64,000 bases of DNA from Strix aluco. Its lineage: Eukaryota > Chordata > Aves > Strigiformes > Strigidae. The stretch is taken from positions 85,708,446 through 85,772,445 of the forward strand of contig NC_133971.1 in the NCBI RefSeq assembly GCF_031877795.1, written 5' to 3'. Position 1 is the stretch's first letter. Each line of letters begins with the position of its first letter. The notes beneath the pieces are model-generated. The model did not search any database. It saw only the letters and a program-made list of their open reading frames with translations, and was not told the origin of the DNA. Of this stretch, positions 1-13,540 are shown piece after piece. The translations under genes and the position numbers were made by a program.

Positions 1-2302
1 CAGGGTGTGAGCAGCCACCTGGCCTCCTCCTTTCCCCCCATGAACTGTTGATGGAGCCTCTCCAAGCTGAGGGAGCCAGAGTTTTCACTGTACTCCCTTC
101 ACAGCGGCTGAGTCATCGTGATATTAAACCAGCACTTACTGTTACCCATCTATTTCGCTGTCTGTGTGTTCAGCTGGCCACGTACCCCCGGCGGGGGGGG
201 CTCGTGCTGCTTGTCCCGCGCCATGCCAATGCCCTGGCCTTGCAAATGCTTTTTATTTCGGCCTTTCATTGCCGGGGGCATTGGAGGCCCCAGAGTGGGG
301 AAGCTGGCGCTGGCCATCCCTGTGCTCACAAATGATCTGCTTGGTGTGCAGCCTGCCTGGGGACAAACAAGGGCTTTGGTCCAGGGGCTGGATGCGGCCC
401 CTCTGCCGCTGAAAGCTGGGCAGGAGCAGGGTCAGGGCAGACCACAGCCTCCTTCCCAGGGCGCAGCAAGTGTCTTAACCAAAACTGCTCCTCCTTCGCA
501 GCCCGTCTGCCTGCCGGCACATCCGCACCCTTTTAAAGACACGCCGGGAAAGTGCAGGGAGGGGTGGCAGGAATAATTAAAGGTATGAAGCCGTTTCCAT
601 AGAAGGAACAATTACATAAACTGGCTCTCTTCCGTCTGGGGGAAGAAATGACTGAGGGAGGCGTGACGGGGAATAATAAAATCCTGTGCAGCAGGGGGAA
701 GGTGAGCAGCGAAGGGTTGCTTGAGTTCCCATAACAGGGCATCTCAACATCTCATCCCATAACAGTGTGGGAAGAGGCAGCGGCCCCTCAGGGGCAGTTT
801 GCGATTAACCTGTGGAAATGGTGGCCTTGGGTGGAGGAACGGAGGGTCAAAAGGCAATTAAGCAAATTCCTGAAAAGAGAAATCCATCAGGGCTGGTGAG
901 CCCAGTGACGGTGCTTCTGGTGTGGGAAATCCCCAGGCTGCAGGAGTAAGCAGCGTGGTGTGTTCCTCTGGAGCTTCAGCTCTTCCTGAGGCTTTGGCTG
1001 TGGGTCTCTGTCCCAGCGAGGATGGGGAGGTGGGGGACTGGTTTTTCTGTTGAAACATCATTACTGAGTGTCTGAAGGTCGGAGCAGTGGATGAGGCCAT
1101 CAAGGTCTACAACCTCCTGCCCGAGTGCCAGCTGCGAAGCGCGTTCCTGGTGGGCGCCATACCGCTGAGACCTTTTTCCCTGTCACTGCCACCACCTCCT
1201 CCGAGCTGGATCTGGATCTCCCCATGGCAGAGCAGATGGGCAGGAGTGAGGGCATGATCCCGTGCACAGGAGAGCGCTGGCTCCCTCTCAGACTCCCCCG
1301 CTCAGCGCGGCATGGGGAAGTCTGGGGACTGTGCCTGGGTGAGCTGGGGAGATGCATCTGAGGACACTGGGCTTGGCAGCAGCGGGGTTTGTACTCCGTT
1401 CTCCACGGCGAGAGCAGTGCCCACGCATTCGGTGCTGTCTTTCCTTCCTGCCTGTTCCCATCCTTGGAGATGCCACCCGCATTTTCCAGCACCCTGAGCT
1501 GCAGGATGAGGAAAGGGCTGCAAGAAAAAAAAAATCTGTGCCCAGGGTTTTTTTGTTGGATTAACACCTGCTGTGGTCTGAGGTTGATGCATCTCCAAGT
1601 TGGTGCTGGTGGGTCACCATCCAGGTCAGGCCTGGGTCTTAGTTCCTGCTGAAACTGCTGCCTGTGCAGGCGAGCCCTGTCTTGAGGACATGGGGACCGT
1701 CTTCCTCAGGGCTCATCCAGCCCCTGGCATGTACCCTGAGGAGGAAACCACCAAACCCGAGTGCCTCTCACCAGCTCCCAGTCACCCTGAACTTCGTTGG
1801 TAGCCCCAGCATGAGGGACTTGTGCCTGCCTAGCTCTGAGCGTGGGGTAATCTGGATAGGAATGGTCCCCAGGTGGCATTGTGCTCCAGGCAGAGCCAGC
1901 CACGAGGTCAGAGTGGGCTGTACCGTGCTTTACCCAGGCTGGCCTTGAAAAACCCGGGTGCAACAGTGCTGAAAGAGCTTGTTCCAGAAGCATCTCCCAC
2001 GTCCCTGTGCCTCTGTGTCTTACTGGACCCTGCCTGGTCTCCAAGGGCATGCGGGAGGAAGGGGGTGGAAGCCACTTTTAGCCGTAACAATGGTGTTTGG
2101 TTCGTTCTCCCCAGTTGGGGCTGAGGCTGCCGGCCGTTGCCTCCCCCCTGCCAGTGCGTTGCCGGCGGCAGCGGAGCCGGCCGCTCCGCTCAGCGCTCTG
2201 CACCTGCGGGGGTGGCATAATGAGCTGTGTCCTTGTCTCAACCTGCCGCTTCCTCTCCCGGCAGTGTCTGTGCTGCCAGCTGGGTTATTTTTTCTTTTTC
2301 CC

Positions 2303-2325
2303 TTTTTTTTTTTTTTTTTTTTTTT
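2303..2325 (+). repeat. Homopolymer T23
   Basis: Twenty-three T after shorter T runs from 2287. No SINE-like body or target duplication was seen beside it. Confidence 0.9.
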
Positions 2326-5300
2326 CCTTCCTGCCTCTATTCTCAAGTGGTTCCCAGCCGGTGCTGGCATGCAGCCCTCACCGGAGACCGCCTCCTGGGC
2401 TGACCTTTGCAAACCCCCTCGGATGAGCACGCTGGGGCTCTCCTGCCACCCATGTTGGGCACACAGGGGAGATGCGAGCAGCTCTGCATGGCAGTGGGCA
2501 GTGGAGCATGGGAGGACTTGGTCCTCTCCAGGCCCCCACTGTCCCCACCTGTGCTCAGGCTCTGCTGGAGCGGCCAAAACCTGAGGGCAAGAGTGTGTGG
2601 GAGGAAAGGGCAGTGTAGGGGATGCCGCAGTGCTTTTTTGGGGCAGAGCCTGGGGATGAGCAAGATTCCACCAGGCAAATCCTGCCTCTGGACACCTTGG
2701 TTTGGCCTGACCTACCCTGCTGGCTCCGACTCTGAAACACCAACGCACAGGTCTAAACTGGGCATGCAGAGTGTGTGGGCTGCAAAAGCCCCTCCTGGGA
2801 GCCATCCTCTGCAAACCCACTGTCTGAGTAGGTGAAAGAAGAGAGGCTGTGTCCTCACCCCAACTTGTGAATGCTGGAGCGCAGCGAGTTGTCCTGGGTT
2901 GCTGTAGGAATCAGCAGCAGGCATGGGACTTGAATCCCTGGTGAGGCAGGGCGATGGCAGCTGAGAGCGGGCAGCACCCCTGCAGCCCCTGGCTCCTTCC
3001 TACCCACCCGTGACCTCATGCGTCCCCTGGAAAGGAGGCCAGCAGTGCTGGGGAGCCCAAATAGCGTCAGTCGCCCCTGGGGACCTGTGTGCACGTGGAG
3101 CACAGGCGCTGAAGTTTGGCTTGGCTCCATTTCAGCTTCCAGTCTTTGCTCTGCTTTCTTCTGTAGCACTTCATGGTTTCTCTCGGGGACAGCTCTCTCC
3201 AAGTTACATTTTTAACCAAGTTATCTCTAGTCTGCATTTGGGTGCCAAGCACACTGAGCTCTTCTAGTCTCTCCAGCCACCCCATCATTTGGGGAATTTT
3301 GGCCTTGAAACACATCCTGAGTCCCTGCTTTCCAGGGTGGGGGCATCACCCGTGGTTCCCAGCAGGGATGCTGTCCCTGAAGGTCACAGCTGGAGGTGGG
3401 TGGTGAATGGGCTGGAGACAAACCCTACTGCATCTATTGGGAGTGTGTCCATCTGATGCTTTTCCTTTTGCAGATCTGCCTGGCATCTAATCCTTAATTT
3501 GCCAAATGAGCCGACAGTGGCAAGATGCAACGGGTTCATCAGAACACAAAGTGGTACCCTTTGTTCGAAGGGTAGGACTGCTGCAGGAAGCATAATACCT
3601 GTTGCTACCATATCTGTGACCTCTAAAAAATAAGAAAAATGACCTGGGGGTTGTCTGGTGAGGAGAGTTTTCTGAAAGAACAGGCTTATTTCCCTTTATT
3701 CTGATCTTGCCTCTCCTCCACTGTTCCCAAACCCTGTGACTGCCCTGGCCTGGTGGCAGGTGGAGGTCAGAGGGATGCAGGCAGTGTTATGCTAGGGGCA
3801 GAAGACTCCACTGGTGCTGCCGCGGTGCCAGGTTGCCTCCCTCCCTACCCATAGCTGGTAACTACTAACCCCTCTGATTTTGCTGCGTCCTGAGCATCCC
3901 ATCTCCTTGATCCAGTGGGATTAGGGATGGTGGGTGGGTAAAGCCATAAAGACCCCTGTACAGAAGGAGAAGGGAAAGGAGGAAGATTTCCAAGCACCCC
4001 TTCTGGAGTGCTGGAGGATGCTGAGATGCCCCAGTCTCGTCTTTGCAAGCAAGTGGAGACATGTGGGGGCTGCCTGGCCCTGGGCATCTCTGCTCAATCT
4101 CATGGGGCTTTGTGGTTTCCAGCCCTTGGCCCTGCTGTATGGCACTGTGCCAGTCCTGTGGTGGCTCTGTGGATCTCCAGGTTGCTGCCTGCTGCTGGCA
4201 GGGAACAGCCTTGCCTGGAGGTTTTTTTCATCAGGAGCCTGAGACACCAGCCGGTGTAGAAGTTGAACTGGGAGGGGATGTGGTAGTGAGTGAGCTGGGA
4301 ATGCTGGCAGGGACTGGCTGAGCATCTGGTGCTCTGGCTGGAGGCTGGAGCAAGGATGTTTTTCCTCTCTGCCCATTTCTTGCTCGGAGGCAGAGTATGG
4401 GGAGATGGGGCAGTGGGTGCAGGTGGTATATGAAGTGGCCAGTGGTTAACAGTGTGTTATGGATCACCATCTGCAAGTCAAGCAGCTTTCTCGTGTGTCT
4501 CTGGACCAGAGGGCAGTCCTTGGAGGTTTCTGTTTTATCTGATCTCCCTGGGTGCCTGTCACTGTAGTATTGGGCACATTCATCCCCTCCTGCCTGGGGG
4601 AGACATCTGTGGTGGCTGCTCTGTGCATGTTTTTTTGCCAGATTGTTGCTCCTTGAGGAAGGAAGATTCATCTTTCCCAGGCGGCCTCAAAGGCATCCAC
4701 TGACCTGCTGTCCTGCTCCTCCTGTGCTTGCTCAGGATGAAAGGGGGCTCCTGCTTGTCACCTGCATCACTTGCCACATCCCCTTGAGGGGACAGCCCGA
4801 GAACAGAGAGCCTTGAGTTCTCCTCTCAAACCAGACCAGTGGACAGGGCAGGGGGTTTGGCTATTCCCCAGCACCCACCAAGGCTTTTCAGTGGCCCCCT
4901 GGGCCTAAGGAGTCTGGAGGCCCTGTACAGCTGGCCAGCTGTGGAGCCACATCTTGATCATTGAGGCTCTGATTCCCAAAGCCATGCCCTGTTGCCCATG
5001 GTGAAGACTGCAGAGAGGATTCATCCTGGCATGCAGTGCCAGAGCTGCTGCAAGGCACCAAGATAAAGTTGGCTGTGGTTGTTTCCAGCTGTACCATCAC
5101 AAAGAAAATACATATGAGACTGGTTGGGGATGGTGGTGGGTTACAGTGAAAGCAAGACTTGGCAAACACCACCCTCCAATTTGCTGGAAGAGAGCGAGGA
5201 AAGAGGGAAAAGTTACAGTGCTGCGTAATTAGGGAGCAAATGAGGAGACCAGCAGCGTCTCCGCATGAGAAGGGGCTGGAAGAATTAACGCTTAAGAAAA

Positions 5301-6299
5301 TAAAGCCCCAAACTAATTCTCTGCTTTGCTTCAGTAAGGGCAGCGGCACTGAATGTACAGCCCAAAGGAGGGTGGGGAGTGGGAGGGAGGCGGGGAGGAG
5401 AGATTGCTACTGCTGGAGGGGAACAAAAACACAGGGCATTCAATATGTTGGGCTCGGGGAGAGGGGCTGAGCTGCACCCCAGGCCCCGGCTTGCTGCCGC
5501 ACGCTGTGACGGTGGCAGGGCTCCTCTTTGGCAAACTGCCGTCTTTAAAGCATTGCTCAGGCTGGAGCGGTATTGAAGGACCTGTGTTCGTGAAGGAGGA
5601 AAAGCAATCTGGGGCAGATCAAGCCCCTGTGTCTGGTCCCAAATTCTAGATGAGGTTGAGGAAAAATAAGAATATTCAAGGTCAAATGGGAAGAGGAGCC
5701 ACTGAGGGGGCGGGTAGGGACAGGGTGCAGGGCTGTTGTGGGCGCTGATGCTTTTGCTTCCTCAAGTCGTGTGATCCAGTGCCTGCATCCCTGGGTCATG
5801 CCGGTGTGGGCAGCAGTCCCCACTGCAAGAAATCCTCCCTGTCCAATGCAGACGTCGGCCTTCGGCAGTGATTAGAGGGGGCAACTGAGCTGGGCGCCCA
5901 TGCCACAGGTCCTGGGGTACCTTCAGGTACATCAGCATTTCCCTCCTGTACAAGGGGAGCGAGAATAGGACTGGGGGTATGTCCTGACAGCTGACCACCC
6001 CGGATGCTAGGGTCGAGAAAAGGGGCCCTGACCATGGCGCAGTGCCATGTTCACGGGTTCTGCACATGCCGTGCCGGCTGCTGCCGCTGCACCACGGCTT
6101 CGTGCTGCTGGGAGGCTGCCAGGTGAGGGGGCGGGGGGTGGAGATGGGATGTTTTCTCGGGCACCTTTAAAAAAAGAAGTTGTTCTAGGAAAAGAAATGA
6201 GCTGAATCCGCTCCATCTCCCTGCTCGGTGCGGTGGCTTGTCCCACACTCGGCTGGAGTTACGTCAGGACGTGCTGGCAAAGCGGGGTCACGCCGGGGC

Positions 6300-6341
6300 G
6301 CAGGCAGGCAGGCTGTAGGCAGGCTGTAGGCAGGCTGTAGG
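6300..6341 (+). repeat. 11-bp tandem repeat
   Basis: GCAGGCTGTAG occurs three times in a row after two GCAG words. Confidence 0.85.
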
Positions 6342-7074
6342 CATTGCATTGCTCTGCCCCCACTGCTGCCTGACCGTGCCTGTGTGTGTCCTGTGTGCAC
6401 TGAACCCCCAAATGGGGTCTGCAGAGCCGTGCATCACGCAGCGCACCAGGCGTGTGCACACACGTGCGGGCACGTGTTGCGTCTGCTCAGGGTTGCATGC
6501 AGGTGTGTGCTGTGAGCCTGGGCATCCCGGGGGAACGTTGGACAGGTGACAACCCCAGGCCAGACCTTCCAGCTTAGAAATGGAGGTTTCTGTCTGTGCA
6601 CATCCCGCGCGAATGTGTCACAGGGCATTCACATATTACATACCGTGCACGTACGTGTCCCCCATGCCATGCATGTGCCGTGCTCTGCACAGGTCTTGCC
6701 AGATCCTGCTGAAGGTTTTGGGAATGGAGTGACCTGGCCACGATGAGGGGTTTGTGCTACAGCAGCATCCCCTGTAGAAGGGTCTTCTCTGAGCCATGGG
6801 GGTGAACGCAGCTGGGAGTGCTTATGTGTGTGTGTGTGTGCGCTAAGGAGCCACCTCCTGCGTGAGAATCTCTGGATTTGGGACCAAAAAGTGGCAGGGG
6901 AGCTTTCCCCCACCCTGGGGCACATGGGTCACCCCATCACGCCATGAAGGGGGGTTGCATGCCAAATTTGCTCCAACCAGGGTTCCCCACCTGCAGGGCT
7001 AGGGTTGGCGTGGAGGGACACGCATGGGTGCAGACTGTGCTTGCATTGCAGATCAAGTGGTGAAGAAGGTAGCT

Positions 7075-7101
7075 GGGGGGGGTGGGGGGGGTGGGGTGGG
7101 G
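7075..7101 (+). other. Perfect G-quadruplex motif
   Basis: Four G-runs of 8, 8, 4 and 4 bases are separated by single T bases, the loop length that gives the most stable parallel quadruplexes. No gene is nearby. Confidence 0.85.
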
Positions 7102-7274
7102 TGTTAGATTCCTGGAGGCAATAGGGGTGGGCGCACGCGTCTGCCGCACATGCCTCCCCGCGTGTAAGTTTGCAAGTACGGGCACAGCTTCCGGAGAGGG
7201 TGAATGAATGAGGCAATTCACTATTTCAGCACTGGCTCTGGAGAGGCTTTTCCTTTAGAGGCAGGCGTGCGCCG

Positions 7275-7332
7275 GTGCGTGGGCTCCTGCCTGCGTATGC
7301 GCGTGGGCTCCTGCCTGCGTGTGCAGGTGGGC
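7275..7332 (+). repeat. 24-bp tandem repeat, 2.4 units
   Basis: GTGCGTGGGCTCCTGCCTGC plus four bases is repeated almost exactly at 7299, with a partial third copy at 7323. Confidence 0.8.
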
Positions 7333-7734
7333 GTCGAGGGGGCTTCGGGAGATGTTTGCCACGTCAGGGAATTCACTCTGGGGGCTGGTGTGCGCCCCCA
7401 CCGTGCTCGCTGCCTTGTCTGCTTGGCGCAGCGTTGTGTAACTTCCGATGCCCCCACCGGATCTCCTTTCCCGGCACAGGGGTATGCTCTGGCTGCCCTC
7501 CCTGCCCGGTGTTGGGGAGACATCCCCCTGGCCAAACGGGGTGAGGAGGGTAGCCTCAACGTACCCCCTACCCGGGGATGCCAGTGCTGCTCCTCCCCAC
7601 CACAGGGAGGGCTGGCCCTAAGCGGCAAGCCTGCTCTGGCAGATGGAGGGACTGGCTGCAGGAAAAAGCCTTTGACAGCCAAAACCCACAGGAACCCTTT
7701 TCCTGGGTCTCACAGATTTATGCCTTTCTAACGA

Positions 7735-7749
7735 TTTTTTTTTTTTTTT
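7735..7749 (+). repeat. Homopolymer T15
   Basis: Fifteen T, no element recognised beside it. Confidence 0.9.
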
Positions 7750-8058
7750 CTCTGGGAGAGGTAAGGGGTGTATTGGTCTCCCCTCACAGGGGACCCACAA
7801 GGAACATCCGCGTGCTGCTGTGGCTCCCTGGATGCCAGGACCTGTGAGACCAGGGCTGAGACACAGCAACTCATCTCATGCAGTGCTGGGAAGTGGGGAG
7901 AGAAGGAGGTGAGGCTGGCCAAGGCTGTCAAGCCCAGCACCCACAGCCCATTGGAGGTACCCAGGGGGAACGGGGCAGCTTTGCTGCTTTGGGAAGCAGA
8001 GGGACAGCCAGGGCAAGGGATGTCCGCCTAACATTTTTGTCTCTCCACCGGCAGCCGC

Positions 8059-8127
8059 GTTGCCATGCCAGTACTGCCGTTTCCATGCCAGTACAGCTGT
8101 TTCCATGCTGGTACTGCCGTTGCCAGG
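8059..8127 (+). repeat. 20-bp tandem repeat, 3.4 units
   Basis: GTTGCCATGCCAGTACTGCC is followed by two variants of the same 20 bases and a partial fourth. Confidence 0.85.
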
Positions 8128-11100
8128 CTACGCCGAGGGTGTTGGAAGAGGATGTCAGGTTGCTTTGAGGATGAGAAGACAGGAGATGAAGCCGGGGTGA
8201 TGCTGTGGCCTCTGAATCCCACCTTTCTGCCAGCCCAGGGATCTGCTGGGCATGGGCCGGCTCAGAGGAGACCAGGTGGTGACAGAGGTGTCACTGCCCA
8301 TGGGACCTGGCATGACGGGTGGAGGTCCCCAGGGCTGGGTCCTGGCAGATCACTGGCATTGCAGTGCTCCCGTGGCATTGCTCAGTGCTCCCCCCACATT
8401 GCTCAGTGCTTGGGGTGCTGGAGGGGTGACCTGACAGCAGCCTGGTATGTCCATGGTGGTGTTTTAGCAAGTGGATTTATAAAGTCATCAAATAAAGAAG
8501 CCAGGCTTATTTGACAAGCCCTGGGCATGAAAACATGCTGTGTTATAGACCCTTCCTTAATTTCCTTTCCTGTACCATCCTGGACCATGGTCCTGCTCTT
8601 GTAGCCTATAGATGTTCAACTGACAGGGCTTGTACCCGGCTGTAACACACACATTTCAATTCTGCACTGTTAAAGTGAGCCAGAGACCCTTGAGGTACCC
8701 CTGGCTTCAAGTCTGGGGGCTTTCTGGGTTAGAAATGATGTTCCCCTTGCAAACATCCTTCTGTGTTGGAAGGTCTGGAGGGCACGCAGGTTCCTTGTCT
8801 CTGTTCTCCATGCATCTGCAGGCTCCCACAGCTTCACGTGCCAGCTGGGTTGGGATGTTTGTGCCCCAGTTACACTGCAAAGATCTTTGCAGAGCAGGGA
8901 GAAGAGTTGCAACCTTCAGGGTGGCTCAGCTGAAGTATCAGCAGGAGTCGTGGCTCTGTGTGCTTGACTTGCTCTTCATCCTGCTGCCAGCCCTTAAAGC
9001 ACAGGGTGACTGCAGGAGTTAGGTTTAGTACCTGTTGGCTGTGGGAGCAGCTTATGTGGTGGGGTCCCTTCCTTCCCATGGGACGGGATTGGTCCCAAAG
9101 GATGCTGAGCCCCTGGGTCTTCGCATCCCCTCCTCCTGCCTTTGATTTTTGTTGGGCGCCAGGCTTATGTGAGAGCACTGCTGTGCCCATCCAGGGCTCA
9201 GGAGGGATGCCACATAGTGGGGTCATTTTCTACCTTCCTCTCCCTGCCATTAAAAATTCACCTTGTGGGCACCGAGGTGAATTTTTGCAAGGCCAGTGCC
9301 CGTCTGTCCCCCAGCAGCCGGCCTGGTGCAGCATGGTGCAGCCTGTCCGCAGGCACGGGGCTGGCCCCAGCGTGGGAGTGGCATGGCCCTGAGACCATCA
9401 GAAATAGATCCTGCACATAGCCCACTACCCAGCTGCCTGTGTGTCCTGGGAGGGCAGGGACCGGGCTCTGCATGCCTGGGGGCCTGCCCTGTGCAGGCAG
9501 CTGCTGGGTGTTTTCCCATGCATGGGAGATACTGGCTGTCCTGCAGTGCTAATGGTGCTTGGCTGTGGGATTGGGGCCAGGGCAGGACACCCCCTTGGTT
9601 CCAAGTATTTTCTCCCCAGAAGTGAGCTGGCAGCTCCCAGTCCCCCAGCTTTTGTGCTGTTTCTCCCCAGCCCGGTACCTGGTGACACTCCAGCAGAGAG
9701 GGGGAGCGCTGCCAGAGCATCCCACCCAGCCTTCACCTTCCTTCCACCCATCTCCTTCCAGCCCCCTCCCTCTGCCCCCGCGTTCCAGCCTAAATAATTC
9801 CTCCTCTGCCTGGCGGTGTGCAGACTGCTCTCCTGTCCTTCCCTTAGTCATCGCTCAGCCGAGCGAGACAGATATAGTTGCGTGCGGCTCCTCGCAGATC
9901 AGTCACTCCAGCCCCCAGATCATTTCACTGCTGGGTCGTGGGGTGCCCCGTGCTGAACACGAGGTGCCTCCCCCTTTATTAACCCCCATCATTGCCACCA
10001 GAGACCCTAAACCCCTGCCTGGGGAGCGAGTGGCCCCATTGATGCTGCATGGGTTGGCAGATGACCCAGGCTGGGTGCCCCTGCCTGTGCTGAGCACGGT
10101 GCTGGCTTTCTGGGGTGTCTCAGATCCAAATCCCTGCTTTCCAGGTACCCTGGCTGCCTTCCTCCTTTGCTGTCCAGCCAGGGTATGCTTTGACCCTGAA
10201 GGGCTCCCAGATGAGTCCTGGGCTGATGCCTTCTTACCAGTGTCCCCATCGCGTGCCTTGACATGGGGGCATGGCAGGGGCAGAGGGGACTGTGTGTGCT
10301 GGCTTTCAGGTCCAGGGGCACATCCCAGATGGAGAAGGGGTGCTGAGGTGCGCAGGGACATGCATGGCACCGTACAGTTGCCCACTGTCCTACACAGAGG
10401 GACTGTCAGCATCTGCTCTGATGCCAGCCACACGGCTTGGATCTGTACAGCCAAAATGGGAAGGCAGGTCCTGCCCTTTGTTGTACCCCAGTCCATTTCC
10501 CTCCCCACTTTATTCAGCAGCCGATGGCCCCCCACCACACCAGCCCTGGAGATTGATAGCAGCTGCTTAGGGGCTAGCGGGGTGCAGGCTGCTGTGGAGA
10601 GGGGAACAGCAGGACATGAGAACCCAGGGCTGGGGTCACTGTCCCCGCTGCCACATCCTGGTCCCACTGCAAAGCCAGGGCAATAGGTTCAGGGATGTTT
10701 GGAGGGAGGCATCCAGGATTTGTGGTGTTAATGCATTGCTCCCGCATGGCCAGGCACTGAGGCAGGAGAGGACCCGGACACCCTGCCCGAGTGCTGTGTG
10801 GGTTGCCAGGATGAGTCACAGCAAAGCTGCTGCGGGGAGCAAGATGCTCGCTGTGCCCAGCACCACGCCGTGCCCCTCCTCATCCCAGGGCTGCCTCTAC
10901 ACCCCTTGCACCACACAGGCACACTGTGTTCCTGCATGAAGCCGTGCTGCGGGGAGAAAAGCGGGAGTGAATGTGCTCGGAACAAGAGGCAGCATCTGGT
11001 AGTCCCGTGCCGTGTCAGGGCCACCCAGCCAGCAGTGTGGGGGTGGTGGGAACCGGGGGCATGGCATACCAGTGGGAAGCTGTGCACAGCCCCCTGCGTG

Positions 11101-13317
11101 GGCTCCCGTGGGTGGCCCAGGCTGTGCGCGTCCTCCCGGGCGAGGAGCACACCATCTCCATGCTGGAGTGCCCTGTCGAGGCAGCTTGTCCTGCTGCTCC
11201 TGGTACTGTGCTAGGAGAGATGCTGGGGAGGGGACAGAATTTCCCCGCTCAGGTCCCGTATGGCTCCCTCCGGGCTGCCCTGTGGACCCCAGCAGCATGT
11301 GGCTGGTCCCAGCAGGTGCCGGTGGGCATCTCTGTCCCTACCACCATCACCGTGCTCAGTGTCTGGCTGCACTTCCATCGCTTGAGCATCCTTCCCAGCC
11401 CTGCAGCAATGCCGGGTGCGGACAGACCTGGTGGCTGTTTGGGGGTACAGTGGCTTTGTGCGGAGGAGGGACTTTGTGCGGACCCAGGGGTCCTGCCAGG
11501 GGACATGGAGAGGAGGGGGCTCTGTCTCCCCCGTGCATCTCGTGGGGAAGGGGTGCTAGACCCGAGGGAAGATGGTCCCTCTTCTCCAAGGGCCAGCGTC
11601 TCCCAGCTGCTGGGTGCTGCAGAGGATGGAGCCCACCCCAGACTGCAGGAGCCCGGGTCGAGCTCTGGCTCCTATGCAGGGTATGCGGCCCAGTACTCCC
11701 CCACTTTGAGCACAGACAACCACGGAGGAGGAAGGTGCTCTGGGGCAGAGCTGGGTTTGGGGCAGGAGGAGACGGGGATCACAGATCACCCTCCAAATCG
11801 AAGTGAGCCCCTGCATCCCTCCTTCCTGCGTGGGGGACCGACGGGTGGGCATGAGGATGGAGGCATGGCCAGCGCCTCCCGGTGATGGGGGCTCCTCCGC
11901 TCCACCGGTTCGTCCTGGTGACATGCTCTTATCCCAGGGGCGGCGGTGCTGTGTGCCGGTCCGAGCGTGTCACCGCCTGCTCCCGGCGCAGTGCAGGGCT
12001 GACACCCTGTGGCCACTTCTCTGCTGGGACACGCGCACACACACACATTTTTTATGGCCTCTCACCCTCCTCCCCAGCCCCCTCGCCACCCAGAGGTCTC
12101 CCCAGAGGGACCTGGTTCCCCTAGAGACCCTGGTTCGGGGTGAGAGGGTCACTTCTGGGTGGTCCAACCTCCTCGTCTCAGCTCTGCACCCCAAATCCCC
12201 TCGGCTTCCCCCATCCTCACCCTGCTCACATCTGGGGGGATGTGGCTAAAAGGGGACACTTGTCCCTGCTCTACATGGTCACTCCTGCTCTGGTCTGGGA
12301 GGGGAAGGACGGTTGGGACCACCAGGGTGGCACTGCCTCTAGGGACTGTGGCTATTGTTGTCGCTGTCACCTGCTGCCCAGAGAACCCCCTTTTCTTGCC
12401 GGTGGTCCCTGGCTGGTCCTGTGGCACTGATGTGATGGGGCTCTGACATCTTGACCCAGCAATGGCCGGGTACCACGGCTCATGGGGACACTGTCTCAGC
12501 CCAGTGGGTCACCCCTGTCCCCCCCGCCCGTGTCAGCACAGCTCCCCACACATGTCCCTGAGATATGGCTGTCTCTGGTGCGGGGCACACCACTGTCACC
12601 TCCCCTCTGGGATGCACCAGACCTGATGGCAACCGGCCAAGCCCAGGGGAGCCTCGAGGACACGCAGAGGTGCCCTGGCTCGGGGGAGGGTGCTATTCTG
12701 CACCCTGGGGTGCAAAGCCAAGCACCCATCTTCCCCACAAGCAGAGGTTTTTTTTGGGGTGGGTGGCAACCCCGTGCAATGGCCGTACACCCCAGCAGAG
12801 GGTGCAACCTCACCGCAGATCCGGGCACTGCTACACCCTGGAGACCCCAAGGGGCGGCGGGGACACCCTGAGCCGGGCAGGACGGGCAGCACGAGGTGCT
12901 CCAGTCCCCTTGCAGATGGCTGGACCACTCGGTGAAGGGTGGCCGATGCTCTGAACGCTGCTGTTGCAAAACGTTACGCACAAGCCCCCTTGCCGCCAGG
13001 ACCCCATGACGCTGCCCCTGGCGCCGGGCTGGGTGGTGCTGAGCTGGAGCCCTGGGGCTGGGGACCTCCACTGGGAGCAGCCCCACGGGCAGCACAGCAC
13101 CCTCTGCGTGGCAGCCGGTGGTGGGTGATGGACCTGGGACAACAGATGTGTGGGCTACACAGACACCATCACTACAGCATGAATTTACCCACTCTGGGAT
13201 TTCCTTCCTTGTGGGGTCTTGTGGGGAGGGTGGGCTGGACAGCCAGTTCCTGCCCCAGCCTTAAATCCCACATGAGCATCCTGATCCTTTGGTTTGGGAC
13301 CTCTGGGACTTTCGGTG

Positions 13318-13540
13318 TGAAGATTTGCACCACTGTTCAAGGAAAGGTTTGCACCAGCAGATGGTCAGAGGTTTGCACCAGCATTCAGGGGAATTCAGGG
13401 AGGGGGTTTGCACAAGGATTTGGGGAGAAATTTGCACCAACATTCAGGTGGTGAAGATGTTCACACCAACATGCGGGGGAAGGTTTGCACCAGCATGTGG
13501 GGAGAGGTTTGCACCAGCATTTGGGAGGGGAGTTTGCAGG
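13318..13540 (+). repeat. 24-bp minisatellite, nine units
   Basis: The word TTTGCACCAGCAT and its variants start at 13324, 13348, 13372, 13407, 13431, 13459, 13484, 13508 and 13533. The period is 24 bases, with two longer units where GAATTCAGGG-like bases were duplicated. Because 24 is a multiple of three, both strands give short periodic frames (CWCKP-type on the minus strand); these are by-products. Confidence 0.85.

Noticed and set aside
2287-2325. T23 run as the tail of a reverse-oriented SINE or processed pseudogene.
   Set aside because: No element body or target duplication is visible beside it.
9559-10686. 375-codon forward frame.
   Set aside because: Composition is Pro/Ser/Gly/Cys-rich and a 254-codon minus frame overlaps it; no domain or conserved motif seen.
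10971-11885. 304-codon forward frame with an overlapping 264-codon frame.
   Set aside because: Same GC-driven pattern in two forward frames at once; no signal peptide, domain or splice context.
13318-13540. Regular repeats that might suggest a CRISPR-like array.
   Set aside because: Units are contiguous 24-mers with no unique spacers, in a vertebrate genome; it is a minisatellite.
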